Source: Phymatolithon calcareum (taxonomy: Eukaryota > Rhodophyta > Florideophyceae > Hapalidiales). From it: 64,000 nt of DNA. Below are positions 31,624 through 40,539 of the stretch, piece by piece (within the stretch, counting starts at the first letter, position 1; each line of letters opens with the position of its first letter). A model generated the notes under the pieces. It was not told the origin of the DNA. It saw nothing but the letters and a program-made list of their open reading frames with translations, and searched no databases. Location of the stretch: positions 1,240,001-1,304,000 of the forward strand of contig OZ345370.1 of assembly GCA_977006965.1 (NCBI GenBank), given 5' to 3'. The position numbers and the translations under genes were made by a program.

Positions 31624-32686
31624 CCGAACGGTTTTTGATGTTCGACGCCGACCTTTCTTCCTGTTGATGTGAGGCGCTTCACAGTTACGTCTGATTCATT
31701 GGCATAAGTACATCTACGATGAAAAGTTAAACGAAAAAATGTCTATCTGTATGACACGGGAAGTACACAGTTGTATATGCATATACCAAGTTGAACACTG
31801 CTTTGTTATGCGCACAACGAATTGTGGCCCGTTGCCGGATACTATCGAGATGCTCTCCCACGATGGGCCCCTTTTCCTTGTCCGCATCTCAATACAGTGT
31901 TCTGATGACGAGACATCGACAATGGAGTTTGACTGTCGTGTTTCTCTGCTCTGCCGCAGGCTACCGATCAACGAAAATGATTTAGTTTTTTTTCCAGGTT
32001 TGTTTAAAAGCCCCACAGACTTCCGAAGATATGGGAAAGGCTTCCTCAGATACTACCTACCTTTGTGTAGCTCACGAAACGCCCACCGGAATGGCGGAAT
32101 GAACATTTAGTGCTCGGCGACCCCTTGCCGCTTCTTGTAATGTTGTGCACCATGAGCGCTGTTGTCGGTTGGCATCTAACGAAATGATGGTTTACGATCG
32201 CAGAACTCAATTGATCACAACCGAGAAAAGATGTTTTATCTTTCAACCTTCACTTTGCACATAGAATTCGGAATGCAATACTAACTTAGTAATCAACCTG
32301 CGAGGGCCACCACACCTGAAAGAACTGTCATGCAAGGCACAATATTCTAAACACTCATTCATTCTGATCGTAGCTGTGCCAAGGAAAATTGTTTCGCCTT
32401 CTGGGCCGCAGAAAAAACTACTGCGGCAAGAGACACCTTGCGAGTCCCGTGTTTTATATCGTCTAAACCAGCTTGCCTCCTTTTACTTGACGCGCGCGTT
32501 CCTCACGTTTCTTCTGTCGATTTTGGCCCTGTGTACCTTCGCGATGAAAGGATGTACGGATGTCGGAATTCCTGTGCCCTGTTCTTCTTACAACTGGAAT
32601 GCCGTTAGATACCGTAAGTACCTCGGCACAGGAGGGTGGCACTAGAACCACATCCACATCCTTGTGGACCTATTCTCAGAGAAAGT
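31624..32686. other. intergenic with dispersed repeat
   Basis: It contains the second copy of the dispersed repeat (31996-32096) and, next to it, a short minus-strand frame ending in GGRFVSYTKVGSI. The rest has no recognised feature. The right end should hold the GH16 promoter. Confidence 0.5.
31996..32096. repeat. dispersed repeat, copy 2
   Basis: This is the direct-orientation partner of 18124-18224, about 88% identical by eye. A T-rich run precedes it at about 31982-31993. Confidence 0.8.
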
Positions 32687-34639
32687 ATGCAATATCTTCC
32701 CCTTGTGGTTCTGCTTGCCCTCGTTGGGCTTGCGGTCACGAAGGATGACCGTGCGAAACCATTGCCGAAATGGGATAATGTCAAGGGTCTACGCAAAGTC
32801 AGGTTCAAATACGATTCAGCAATATCCGACGAGTTCAACGGTAAGACTTTGAACGAGAACAAATGGGATCCGCACGGCCTGAAGAACGGAAACACAGGAT
32901 GTCCAAAGTGGAATGGTCCGGTTGATTGGGTTGAACCCATCTACAGTACTTATCATGCAACGACCACAGACCCCAGTGGTAAGAAAATTGGCAAGAACAA
33001 GCGCCAGTATGTCGTCAAACGCGGTCAGTTGCGTGTGCGTACCAGCTCCAAGCCGGAGAGATATTTCAAGAAGCGTGAGTACTACTGCAATAAGAAAACT
33101 TTCCGTTGTAATCACAACAGGAAAATTCCGTGTTACGGTACTACCTATGCAGGTCTCCCGATTCTCAAGAACCCGAATAATCCGAAGAGCTATGCGTATG
33201 TCATCCATGATAAGTGCAAGATCGAGCCGTTTTGTATTCCGCATCCAACAGAAGTTGTTGGATCCAGCCGCAAGTATCGCAAGTACGTCGGTGTTAACAT
33301 TGTCGGCAAGAAGCTGTTCAAGTATGGCTTCTTCGAGGCACGCGTTCGACTTCCCAACTCACCAGCTGTAACCGCAGTGTGGATGCACGATGACAACATG
33401 GTGAATGGATACTCTCGCTGGGTAAAGGAGAAGGACTTTTATCGATTCGAGACCCCCAGTCTCATTCGTTCTCGAAGGTGGCAAGAGATCGATTTCCTCG
33501 AGGCGATGAACTCACCAGTTAACGACATCTGGAAGCAGTATATTCCAAACATTCACATCTTTGCGGGATACAAGGGTGAGTTTACTGCGCGCAGAGTGAA
33601 AAAGGGAAAATTGGGTCCAATTGTCCTCGATCGTGGAGTGTGGACGCTGAAAAATCCAACGTTCTCCCCGCCTGATCCCGACCGTGCTAATGAATTCCAT
33701 CTCAATTATGGAAACACCCAAACCCTTTCACGACCCTGGGCCGATGAGTGGCACACTGTTGGTATGTATTGGAGTCCGAAGGAAATCCGTTTCGTTCTCG
33801 ACGGTAAGGAGACCCTGCGTCTGAAAAACACTCTCGTCCATCAGGCGATGTTCTTCACAATTGGTACTGGGCTTAACAAGCAGTGGGCAGGGCAAGCACC
33901 TTCCAATAGCCAGCTTGGCAAGTGGTCGAAGATTGATTACGTTCGTCGCTGGACAGTGAAAACAAGGAAGGGCAAGGATCCACCTAGCAATCTGCCATTG
34001 CGCAAAATAATGCCCTTGAGTTTCAAAAGCCTCGGAAATAAGTATAAGGCAGTGGACGGCGTGTTCCCGGTTAAGGACGATGGGCAATCACTTCCTGACC
34101 CCGTCTCACGCTTCTTTGGGGACATGTTGTCGGGACTGTCCGACCTGGGCGCGAATCCGACCAGTGGAGTTGGTGCCGTGAGCGAAAACTCTACAAATGA
34201 AAACACTCCACAGACCGGTTTACTAGGCGATCCGCTTGGCGCGATGGACGCACAAGACCAGGTTATTGAAAACAATGTTCCAGGCGATGAAGAAGAAGAG
34301 GACGAGCTGGCGGATCCGCCTATACTTCCAGCAGATTTCTGGAATAACTCCGAGGATGAAAACATAGACTTGCAAGAACTGCTACCCGCGGGAGGATTCG
34401 GAAATGATTTGTTTTCTGCGGTTACCGGACGCAAAGAACCGCTCACGCCAGAGGGACGACGCGAGGCCGAGACTAGGGAGGACCGACTCCGAGATGCGGA
34501 GGCGCCCCCGCAATGTGACCAAGACGCAGCGCAGACCGCATTTGAAGACACCAACCCGGAAGTCAACCTTGCCGGATGGGCTACCAGAGATGGAAATGGG
34601 CAAGATGCAGGGGTTATTCCACGCGGTCTTTGTGCTTGA
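32687..34639 (+). CDS. secreted GH16-family glycoside hydrolase (copy 2)
   Basis: This intronless protein of about 650 residues starts at the ATG at 32687, directly before a signal peptide (MQYLPLVVLLALVGLAV). The longer frame would need a GTG. The GH16 domain is like that of the copy at 23073-24803: DEFNGKTLNENKWDPHG, KLFKYGFFEARVRL and the active site WQEIDFLEAMN, with E267, D269 and E272. The same cysteine-bearing insertion is present (CNKKTFRCN, PCYGTT, DKCKIEPFC). It differs by a ~170-residue acidic, disordered C-terminal extension (GDEEEEDELAD and similar), which contains the shared AGWAT motif ~15 residues before the end. It probably acts on or remodels wall galactans; substrate is unproven. 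Confidence 0.9.
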   Translation: MQYLPLVVLLALVGLAVTKDDRAKPLPKWDNVKGLRKVRFKYDSAISDEFNGKTLNENKWDPHGLKNGNTGCPKWNGPVDWVEPIYSTYHATTTDPSGKKIGKNKRQYVVKRGQLRVRTSSKPERYFKKREYYCNKKTFRCNHNRKIPCYGTTYAGLPILKNPNNPKSYAYVIHDKCKIEPFCIPHPTEVVGSSRKYRKYVGVNIVGKKLFKYGFFEARVRLPNSPAVTAVWMHDDNMVNGYSRWVKEKDFYRFETPSLIRSRRWQEIDFLEAMNSPVNDIWKQYIPNIHIFAGYKGEFTARRVKKGKLGPIVLDRGVWTLKNPTFSPPDPDRANEFHLNYGNTQTLSRPWADEWHTVGMYWSPKEIRFVLDGKETLRLKNTLVHQAMFFTIGTGLNKQWAGQAPSNSQLGKWSKIDYVRRWTVKTRKGKDPPSNLPLRKIMPLSFKSLGNKYKAVDGVFPVKDDGQSLPDPVSRFFGDMLSGLSDLGANPTSGVGAVSENSTNENTPQTGLLGDPLGAMDAQDQVIENNVPGDEEEEDELADPPILPADFWNNSEDENIDLQELLPAGGFGNDLFSAVTGRKEPLTPEGRREAETREDRLRDAEAPPQCDQDAAQTAFEDTNPEVNLAGWATRDGNGQDAGVIPRGLCA

Positions 34640-35064
34640 TATATATTATCGTCGTTTACAATCCTCGTTCGAACTATGCTGTATAGTATAGCGCCAACAG
34701 TTTAGAACAATTTAGAATTTTGATACTTGCCGCAGGCCATAGAAATTGAAAAAAGCTTATTTTCGTGTGACAACAGCTGTACGCCCAAACATAGAAAGCA
34801 AACATCCTCATTTTTGACTATAAAAGAAAAGACTGTTTTATTCCGCTTTGTGATGAGCTCGCATTCTGCATCACTAAGCGTGAGAGAGAGACCCATAGCC
34901 TTATCGCCCAGACATGGAAAAATCCAAAAAGAAGCTATACAAAGTAAATCGCGTTTAAAGAATGAGGTCCGCGACAGGCGCATCCAGAACAAAGGTTCTC
35001 GTGCATAATCGGCTAAAACGAACAGCGTCGAACCATACAGTCAAAAGAGGCACAGTTTTGCCCC
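34640..35064. other. intergenic, convergent 3' ends
   Basis: This is the gap between the GH16 stop and the stop of the plastid translocator gene. AT-rich; nothing recognised. Confidence 0.5.
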
Positions 35065-36231
35065 TCAAGCTCGCTTTTTCTCCGGGAAATAATTTTTCAT
35101 TATCGAGTAGAGTAGCACGCCCATGAGCGCAATTGCAGAACCGGATGCGGTCGTCGTCGTTATTGGATTCTGGAATACGATAATTGACGTGACGATGATG
35201 ACGACTCGCTTGACTGTATTTGCAACTGCATGTGTGATGGGATGCACCGAATCGAGCGCCTTAAACGCGACCTCTTGATACAAGTAAAAGAACAGCCCTG
35301 AGATAACAAGCCCGGCAATAAGCTTCGGAGCTGACACAACCGCGGTAGCACCAGCAGTGGCGGTGAGCCAAGCGTTCTTAAGTTTCATGGGATGATCCAC
35401 TATTAGTGCAAAGGGAGCAAGCAAGATTGTTGACATGATGGAGAGGACTGCAAACAAATTCGCGGGACCCATATATTCGCCCTTGGGTTCATTCATGGAC
35501 AGCTTGGAAAAAATGTTACGAGCTGTAAACGCGAAATTGGATGTCATGGCGGAAAGGAATCCGAGCCAGGTGAAACTGACCTCGCTCACAGAAGCCATGA
35601 TAACACCAGCGACAACGGGTAGAAGCGACAAATAGACCGGAAGTGGAAAGACAGACTTTAGGAAAATGGCACTGCCGACAACGTTCACAAACGGTTCCAT
35701 CGATTTGACAACATGCGTGAAGGATACAGCGACGGCGCCCAGAGAGACGACGGTACCGACGTGACCAACGACATGCCCAATTGAAATTGGAAGCATGGTC
35801 TTTACAGCTGCATTTGGTACGACGGGACGCTTTCGAATGCCAAGTGCCCATTGCGGTAGAACGTAGAGAACGCCTACGAGAAGCTGGAACCATGACACAA
35901 ACCAAGGAACTGGGAACCAATTTAGCACGTTCTTATTGGATATATTATAAACGATGTTGAATGCATACCACAAGAAAATGTAGGAGCCGACCTTGAGCGT
36001 TTGGCGAAGACTTCGCTTTCCCGTTTCCGCCGGTACGGGTGCACCAGCCTCCGCACCAGTAGCACTGGCGCGTGTTGTGTAGAAAGTCGCCGGGCGCGCG
36101 GAGATTCGACGAATCACTGGCGTAGGTGCCAAGAAGGCAGTGCGACGCGTCAGACGCGCTGTGCATCTCGCAGATGATGCTTGTGGCTTCGTGACTGGCA
36201 CCGCTGGGGCGAAGGCGAACAAGACGGGCAT
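35065..36231 (-). CDS. plastid phosphate translocator (TPT/PPT/GPT family)
   Basis: This intronless protein of about 388 residues starts at the ATG at 36231; upstream extension would need a GTG. The first ~75 residues are Ala/Arg/Thr-rich with no acidic residues, as in a chloroplast transit peptide. Then come about ten hydrophobic segments of the drug/metabolite transporter fold, starting at YIFLWYAFNIVYNISNKNVL. Family markers are VKSMEPFVNVVGSAIFL and the C-terminal block HPITHAVANTVKRVVIIVTS followed by IIVFQNPI, with the paired Lys-Arg that binds phosphate. It ends KNYFPEKKRA. It exchanges a phosphorylated C3, C5 or C6 compound for phosphate across the inner envelope. The subgroup cannot be fixed by eye. 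Confidence 0.88.
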   Translation of the reverse strand: MPVLFAFAPAVPVTKPQASSARCTARLTRRTAFLAPTPVIRRISARPATFYTTRASATGAEAGAPVPAETGKRSLRQTLKVGSYIFLWYAFNIVYNISNKNVLNWFPVPWFVSWFQLLVGVLYVLPQWALGIRKRPVVPNAAVKTMLPISIGHVVGHVGTVVSLGAVAVSFTHVVKSMEPFVNVVGSAIFLKSVFPLPVYLSLLPVVAGVIMASVSEVSFTWLGFLSAMTSNFAFTARNIFSKLSMNEPKGEYMGPANLFAVLSIMSTILLAPFALIVDHPMKLKNAWLTATAGATAVVSAPKLIAGLVISGLFFYLYQEVAFKALDSVHPITHAVANTVKRVVIIVTSIIVFQNPITTTTASGSAIALMGVLLYSIMKNYFPEKKRA

Positions 36232-37377
36232 TATTGCGGACAATTGGAGCGTCGTGAAGGATCGTGTGTTTGTGTCTGTCTGTCCGCCCCGACGATGGGT
36301 TTGATTAGGGGTTATTGTTATTGACCTTGGTGGAGCGGTACACAGAAGTGTGTACAGACGCCGCCGCGATGGGCGATGCTCGCGCGTGGGAGCCGACGCC
36401 TGCGCCACTCGTTACGCTCGATTGAGATCGCTGAATAATTTAATGACTATTGTGATTGCTTTTTGAGGCGTAGGCATGTGAACAATTTGGCGGAGATGTT
36501 GAGGTCAGGACGCCGCCCAATAAGCTAATTTTGACATTGAGTATGATAAATTTCTCTATAGAGGCAATTAAAGATCCTCTGGGCGCCACATGGCCGTGTC
36601 TTATTTGCCATTCTTGCCTTCGGCTCCCTTCATTGGCTGCTCGCCGAGACTAGATTTGCATACAATTCCGCCACCGTCTTGATCACGCATTGCTATCAGG
36701 GAACAATGATGGGATGGACAAGAAGAAGAAGAAATTTTCTTCTTGATTTTCTTCTTCTTCTTCTTGTCTGTCCCATCATTGTCTCCTGATCCCAATGCGA
36801 AGAATCTACATTTAATGTTGATTTTTATTTAGAAGTTACCAACGCGCCTGCTGACGTATGGGAAAACTTTGCGAGTGCCAAGAGGCCATGGGTATGGTCT
36901 GGCGTTTGCGAGTAGTGGATGTGGCACGATCTGGTGGGATGGACAAAGACAAATTTCATTGCGAGTACCGTCTGCTGCAGCAACGTGAACATGGCATTTC
37001 ATTTTTCTTAATATAGTACATTTAAGGAAATGAATACACGGCAGAAGCCTGGGAGACGTTGGCCGTCCACTTGGGGTGTTGCTTAGATCGAAAACATACG
37101 TTTTCTTGTTTTCTACAGGACCATACGAGAGCAGAACACTTTGCGCAATTCTGAAACTTTGCACAGCGGCTAGAAAAATGAGCGAAGCAATCCGTCCTAC
37201 AATTAACATTGGCGACTAATGCTCCTTGTCTGTGCTAACTGCCGGCGAAGTTTCGTCTGCTCTTCTGCCACAATTCAACAGCCGAAACGCCAGCTAAAAC
37301 TGGAGAAGGAATCCGTACAGCGGCTGAGTCGAACCACTCTACGAGAAAATGAGTCTGCAGAGCTGCGCTAGGAGAAA
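36232..37377. other. intergenic with inverted repeat
   Basis: It includes the translocator 5' region and a GAA-rich inverted repeat at 36699-36787. A minus-strand frame at 36829-37209 is open for 126 codons but has no recognisable domain and is not called. Confidence 0.5.
36699..36787. repeat. inverted repeat with (GAA)n core
   Basis: ACAATGATGGGA is followed by a GAA-rich run, and the mirror image on the right ends in TCCCATCATTGT. The arms pair over about 35-40 nt with a few mismatches and slippage in the GAA/TTC run. It could fold into a long stem. Confidence 0.7.
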
Positions 37378-38421
37378 TCAGACGGGCTTGCCCCACACAA
37401 CACGACTATGAACATATACAGTATCATGAAAAATGACATTGATCTTCCTATATCCACCCCTGATATCAAAGCGGCGGTATCCCTCTCGCTTGAGAATGGC
37501 AGCCGATCCCTTGCTGACCGTTTCTATAAGAATGACATTAATTCGTATCCGTTTCCAGTCGATTCCTTGAAGCACCTTGTACTCGTGCCCCTCGACGTCA
37601 AGAGAAAGCATATCAATGTCATACATTCCCGCAGCGTCGATTGCCTGAGACGTCGGAACGCACGTTAGAGTGAGAGACTTATCCTTCTTCATCTTCTTGT
37701 TCTTATTGGTAGACGAAATGCCGCTCAAAGCTTCATCCATGAGAAACGTAACTGTTTCCTGCTTATCACTCAAGCATGTGGGCATCAGTCCACATGACCG
37801 AAGTTTGGTGAGCAGGGTGTGATATTTCGGGTTTGCCTCAACACAAAGCCCGCGCCACTTCATGCATACGTCGAAAAAGTAAGTGTTACTAGTCCGCACG
37901 GGCTCGTTCGCTGCGATATCAACATACACACCGGGACGTTTAAGATACTGCCAGTGTTGAGTCCAAGTCCAAATATCCTGGTTGGCCGATGAAAAGAACC
38001 TCGGAATACCATCATCGCAAATGGCACCAAATCGGTCGCGTTTGCACCCATAAAAAGATACCTTCTTTGACTGTTCCACGGGATTGGCAATCAGATCTGA
38101 GCACCAACGCGGACGATCACCATTCCATGGACGCTCTTCGATGTACAACTTACTTGCAAGAGTATTTGCTTTCGTCTTTGGAAGGGGCGCATTCGGCAAG
38201 GTGGTCTTCGACAATGTCTCACTCGGTTGCGACTTGAGCTCAGAACTTGGGTCAGGAAGAATAGCCTTGACCTTCATTGGGGCACGGAATAGAAAGACGG
38301 ACACTGCGAGAATGAGCGTCAAAGCAATGATCAGCTTGATCATTGACGACTTCGATTGAATCCATGTTGGGATTGACTTGCGTCTGCCTTGTCCTGCCGG
38401 GGGCAGAGCTGTGGGAATCAT
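37378..38421 (-). CDS. FkbM-family methyltransferase, membrane-anchored
   Basis: This intronless protein has 347 residues from an ATG. Residues ~27-46 (MIKLIIALTLILAVSVFLF) form a single N-terminal membrane anchor, giving type II, Golgi-like topology. A Ser/Pro/Lys-rich stem follows, and the catalytic domain begins near residue 100. FkbM (Methyltransf_21) features are YVDIAANEPVRTSNTYFFD, in the position of the DVGAN SAM-binding loop, GLCVEANPKYHTLL and DIDMLSLDVEGHEYKVLQGI. The SAM-binding glycine loop is altered (AANEP). Golgi FkbM enzymes often O-methylate glycans, and red-algal galactans are methylated, so a role in wall polysaccharide methylation is a reasonable inference. Confidence 0.82.
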   Translation of the reverse strand: MIPTALPPAGQGRRKSIPTWIQSKSSMIKLIIALTLILAVSVFLFRAPMKVKAILPDPSSELKSQPSETLSKTTLPNAPLPKTKANTLASKLYIEERPWNGDRPRWCSDLIANPVEQSKKVSFYGCKRDRFGAICDDGIPRFFSSANQDIWTWTQHWQYLKRPGVYVDIAANEPVRTSNTYFFDVCMKWRGLCVEANPKYHTLLTKLRSCGLMPTCLSDKQETVTFLMDEALSGISSTNKNKKMKKDKSLTLTCVPTSQAIDAAGMYDIDMLSLDVEGHEYKVLQGIDWKRIRINVILIETVSKGSAAILKREGYRRFDIRGGYRKINVIFHDTVYVHSRVVWGKPV

Positions 38422-39108
38422 GACGGTACAGTACTTCAGGTGTCCGGGTCAACAAGAAGAGAATACGACTTGGCCAAAGGGTGCCTCGGCAATATTTTCC
38501 CGCCGAACGATCGTTTCGAAAGCTCTTTACTGTAAAAAGGAGGAAGTATGATAGTTATGTCTGTGGACGTACGTACAGTATTCCGCTCTTCAAAATTGTT
38601 TCAACCAATGTATGAAAAAATACTATAATATGATCACTGCAAAAGTATGGGCCTTCGATCATATTGTGATACTGTATGCATATGCGGCCCGCCCCTGGAC
38701 AACAGTTGTTACTTACCATGGCATCATAGACGATTTACAGCATATACTGTACAGTATACGGAAGGACATTGCCAAGTCCACCACGAAACGTCTCCGCGCT
38801 GCAAGGGTCAAAAGACTCTCAGAGTAACGAAATCGAAACGATTCTCTGCCATGAGATTTGTTTTTGTTATCGAATTTTTCCGTTCTTGTAGGAATGGAGC
38901 CCTGGATACCGACGCTGTGCGTCCTCAGAAATCGATGAAACTGTTTCCCCAAGCGTCTATATAGCGTTGATATCGCAATGATAAAATTCACCGTCCGAAG
39001 GGCCAAGCGTGGCGTTCATCACAATTGCTTAAATGTTTCACCAAAGCTTTCCACAAGTCTACCCGATGACTACCTCCAAGCGTGCTGGCAAAACCGTTTC
39101 AATTCAAT
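38422..39108. other. intergenic up to the retrotransposon edge
   Basis: This holds the 5' region of the FkbM gene and unremarkable sequence up to the left boundary of the YR retrotransposon. Nothing recognised. Confidence 0.5.
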
Positions 39109-39145
39109 GTAATGGGTGCGCGGGCGTAGGCTGCTCAGTTTGCCA
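39109..39145 (-). repeat. split direct repeat B2 (3' edge)
   Basis: 37 bases identical to 39458-39494, starting GTAATGGGTGCGCGGGCGTA on the plus strand. Marks the outer 3' end of the element. Confidence 0.85.
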
Positions 39146-39300
39146 AAGACACATAATTTACTTTGCCAGAGGAAATTTTGGGTAATTGGTAGAAGTAGAG
39201 AGGAAATTAAAGGGGCTCAGACGTGCGCCCATAAAGAACGAACTACGAACAGAGAGAGAGGTGGCTCGAAGAGCAGCCAGTGATGGGGAGGGAGGGATGG

Positions 39301-39458
39301 TAGGATAGAGAAAAGAAGTGACTGCCCAAGTCGGGCCGGTCGCGCCGTCCGCTATCCAAAGTACTTGTACTCTCGCGCGACGGTACCGCGCTGTACGTAC
39401 AATTACATTGCATAATTCGCTGTCAAGTAATTACAATGTGATTTGACAATACAGGGCG
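39301..39458 (-). repeat. split direct repeat A2
   Basis: 158 bases identical by eye to 43498-43655. Starts TAGGATAGAGAAAAGAAGTG and ends ACAGGGCG on the plus strand. Confidence 0.88.
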
Positions 39459-39494
39459 TAATGGGTGCGCGGGCGTAGGCTGCTCAGTTTGCCA
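39458..39494 (-). repeat. split direct repeat B1
   Basis: Internal copy of the 37-bp B repeat, abutting A2. It overlaps the last codons of the recombinase frame, which stops at 39484. Confidence 0.85.
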
Positions 39495-40539
39495 CAGAAA
39501 TCGCGACTGGGGACGGTGTACCCAGCTCGGCCGGGTCCCCGAGCGAGAGGAAGCGGCCGAAAAAGAGCCGTGCTGCATCATTGACTCGCGTCAGCGGGTC
39601 TAGATAATGGCGAAACACGACATCCGTGGAAGTGTGGTTGGAAAGCCGCATTATCAGCGGCAAACGAAGCCCGACGGAGTACGCTGCAGAGATTCCACCA
39701 CTACGAACGGAGCGCGGGGTAAATTTCATTCCTATGGGCGGGTTCACACCGAGATGCGTGGCCAAAGAGCCCATGCTGTGTGAAAGAGAGGAGGCACTGG
39801 CAGGGCGCGTCGGAAGTCCTGTAGACGGGAATAACAACCATGCCGGCTCTCGCGCCGCAGCTAATAGACGGGAAAATAATTGAAACAGTTGGTCATGTAA
39901 TCCATGGAGAGGGATCCGAAGGGCGATGCGAGGCGTGACGCCGGTCTCGGAGTATTTAAACTTCCGCAGCTGGATAGCTAACAATGTTGGAGAAAGCTCC
40001 ACATCCGTGGCGGCGAGCGGGTAAACGCTCCCCGGGCGGGCACAGAGGAGAAAACAGATCGCGAGCAGTCCCCATTTGCGAAGTCGGTCCACACGATTTG
40101 TCTGGATAGCAAGCTGCAGGGCGTAGTAGGCGACGGAAGCTGGGAGGGGTGCAGACCGCTCTGGCGCCCCGGTGCGTCGCCGTGCGTCCATGGCACGGAA
40201 GCCTGACCGAGTCGCCTTTACGGTGGGGTGATCAGTGGGGTCCGGTAGGCCATATCGGTTGTGTTGCGCGGCGATGGCGGCTATGTAGGGCCGAAGAGAT
40301 GTTCCTCGCACGGTTCCGCGATCATAAACGAAGCCAAGATAGCAACATACAGTGTGTGGTGTGGCGGGAAGACGACGTAAGCAGGCACGGGCGCAAAACG
40401 CCGAAAAGGCATCCCAAAGGCGTTGATAGTTCGCCTGCGTAGAGCCTGCGTATGAATTTGCCAGAAGCGTGGCGGCCGTGGATGCACCAGCACAGTGACC
40501 CAGTTGATTCAGTGCAACTAATCGCCCCTCCTCGCGCCA
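39484..40539 (-). CDS. tyrosine recombinase of the YR retrotransposon
   Basis: The C-terminal ~350 codons of a much longer open frame form a recombinase domain. The N-terminal core-binding part includes YAGSTQANYQRLWDAFSAFC and HTVCCYLGFVYDRGTV. The catalytic part has the first Arg in ICFLLCARPGSVYPL, then FTPRSVRSGGISAAYSVGL, where the family has HxxR, and SNHTSTDVVFRHYLDP with the nucleophilic Tyr. The His of the HxxR box reads Ser here (SVRS), which is seen as a variation in some DIRS-like enzymes. The start is uncertain because the frame stays open far upstream over RT and gag. It integrates the circular DNA copy. Confidence 0.82.
   Translation of the reverse strand, partial: WREEGRLVALNQLGHCAGASTAATLLANSYAGSTQANYQRLWDAFSAFCARACLRRLPATPHTVCCYLGFVYDRGTVRGTSLRPYIAAIAAQHNRYGLPDPTDHPTVKATRSGFRAMDARRRTGAPERSAPLPASVAYYALQLAIQTNRVDRLRKWGLLAICFLLCARPGSVYPLAATDVELSPTLLAIQLRKFKYSETGVTPRIALRIPLHGLHDQLFQLFSRLLAAAREPAWLLFPSTGLPTRPASASSLSHSMGSLATHLGVNPPIGMKFTPRSVRSGGISAAYSVGLRLPLIMRLSNHTSTDVVFRHYLDPLTRVNDAARLFFGRFLSLGDPAELGTPSPVAISVAN

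Noticed and set aside
33937-34566. 209-codon antisense frame, Ser/Pro-rich
   Set aside because: Antisense shadow of the acidic, low-complexity tail of the second GH16 gene.
36829-37209. 126-codon minus-strand frame
   Set aside because: No domain and mixed hydrophobic and Cys/His content without pattern.
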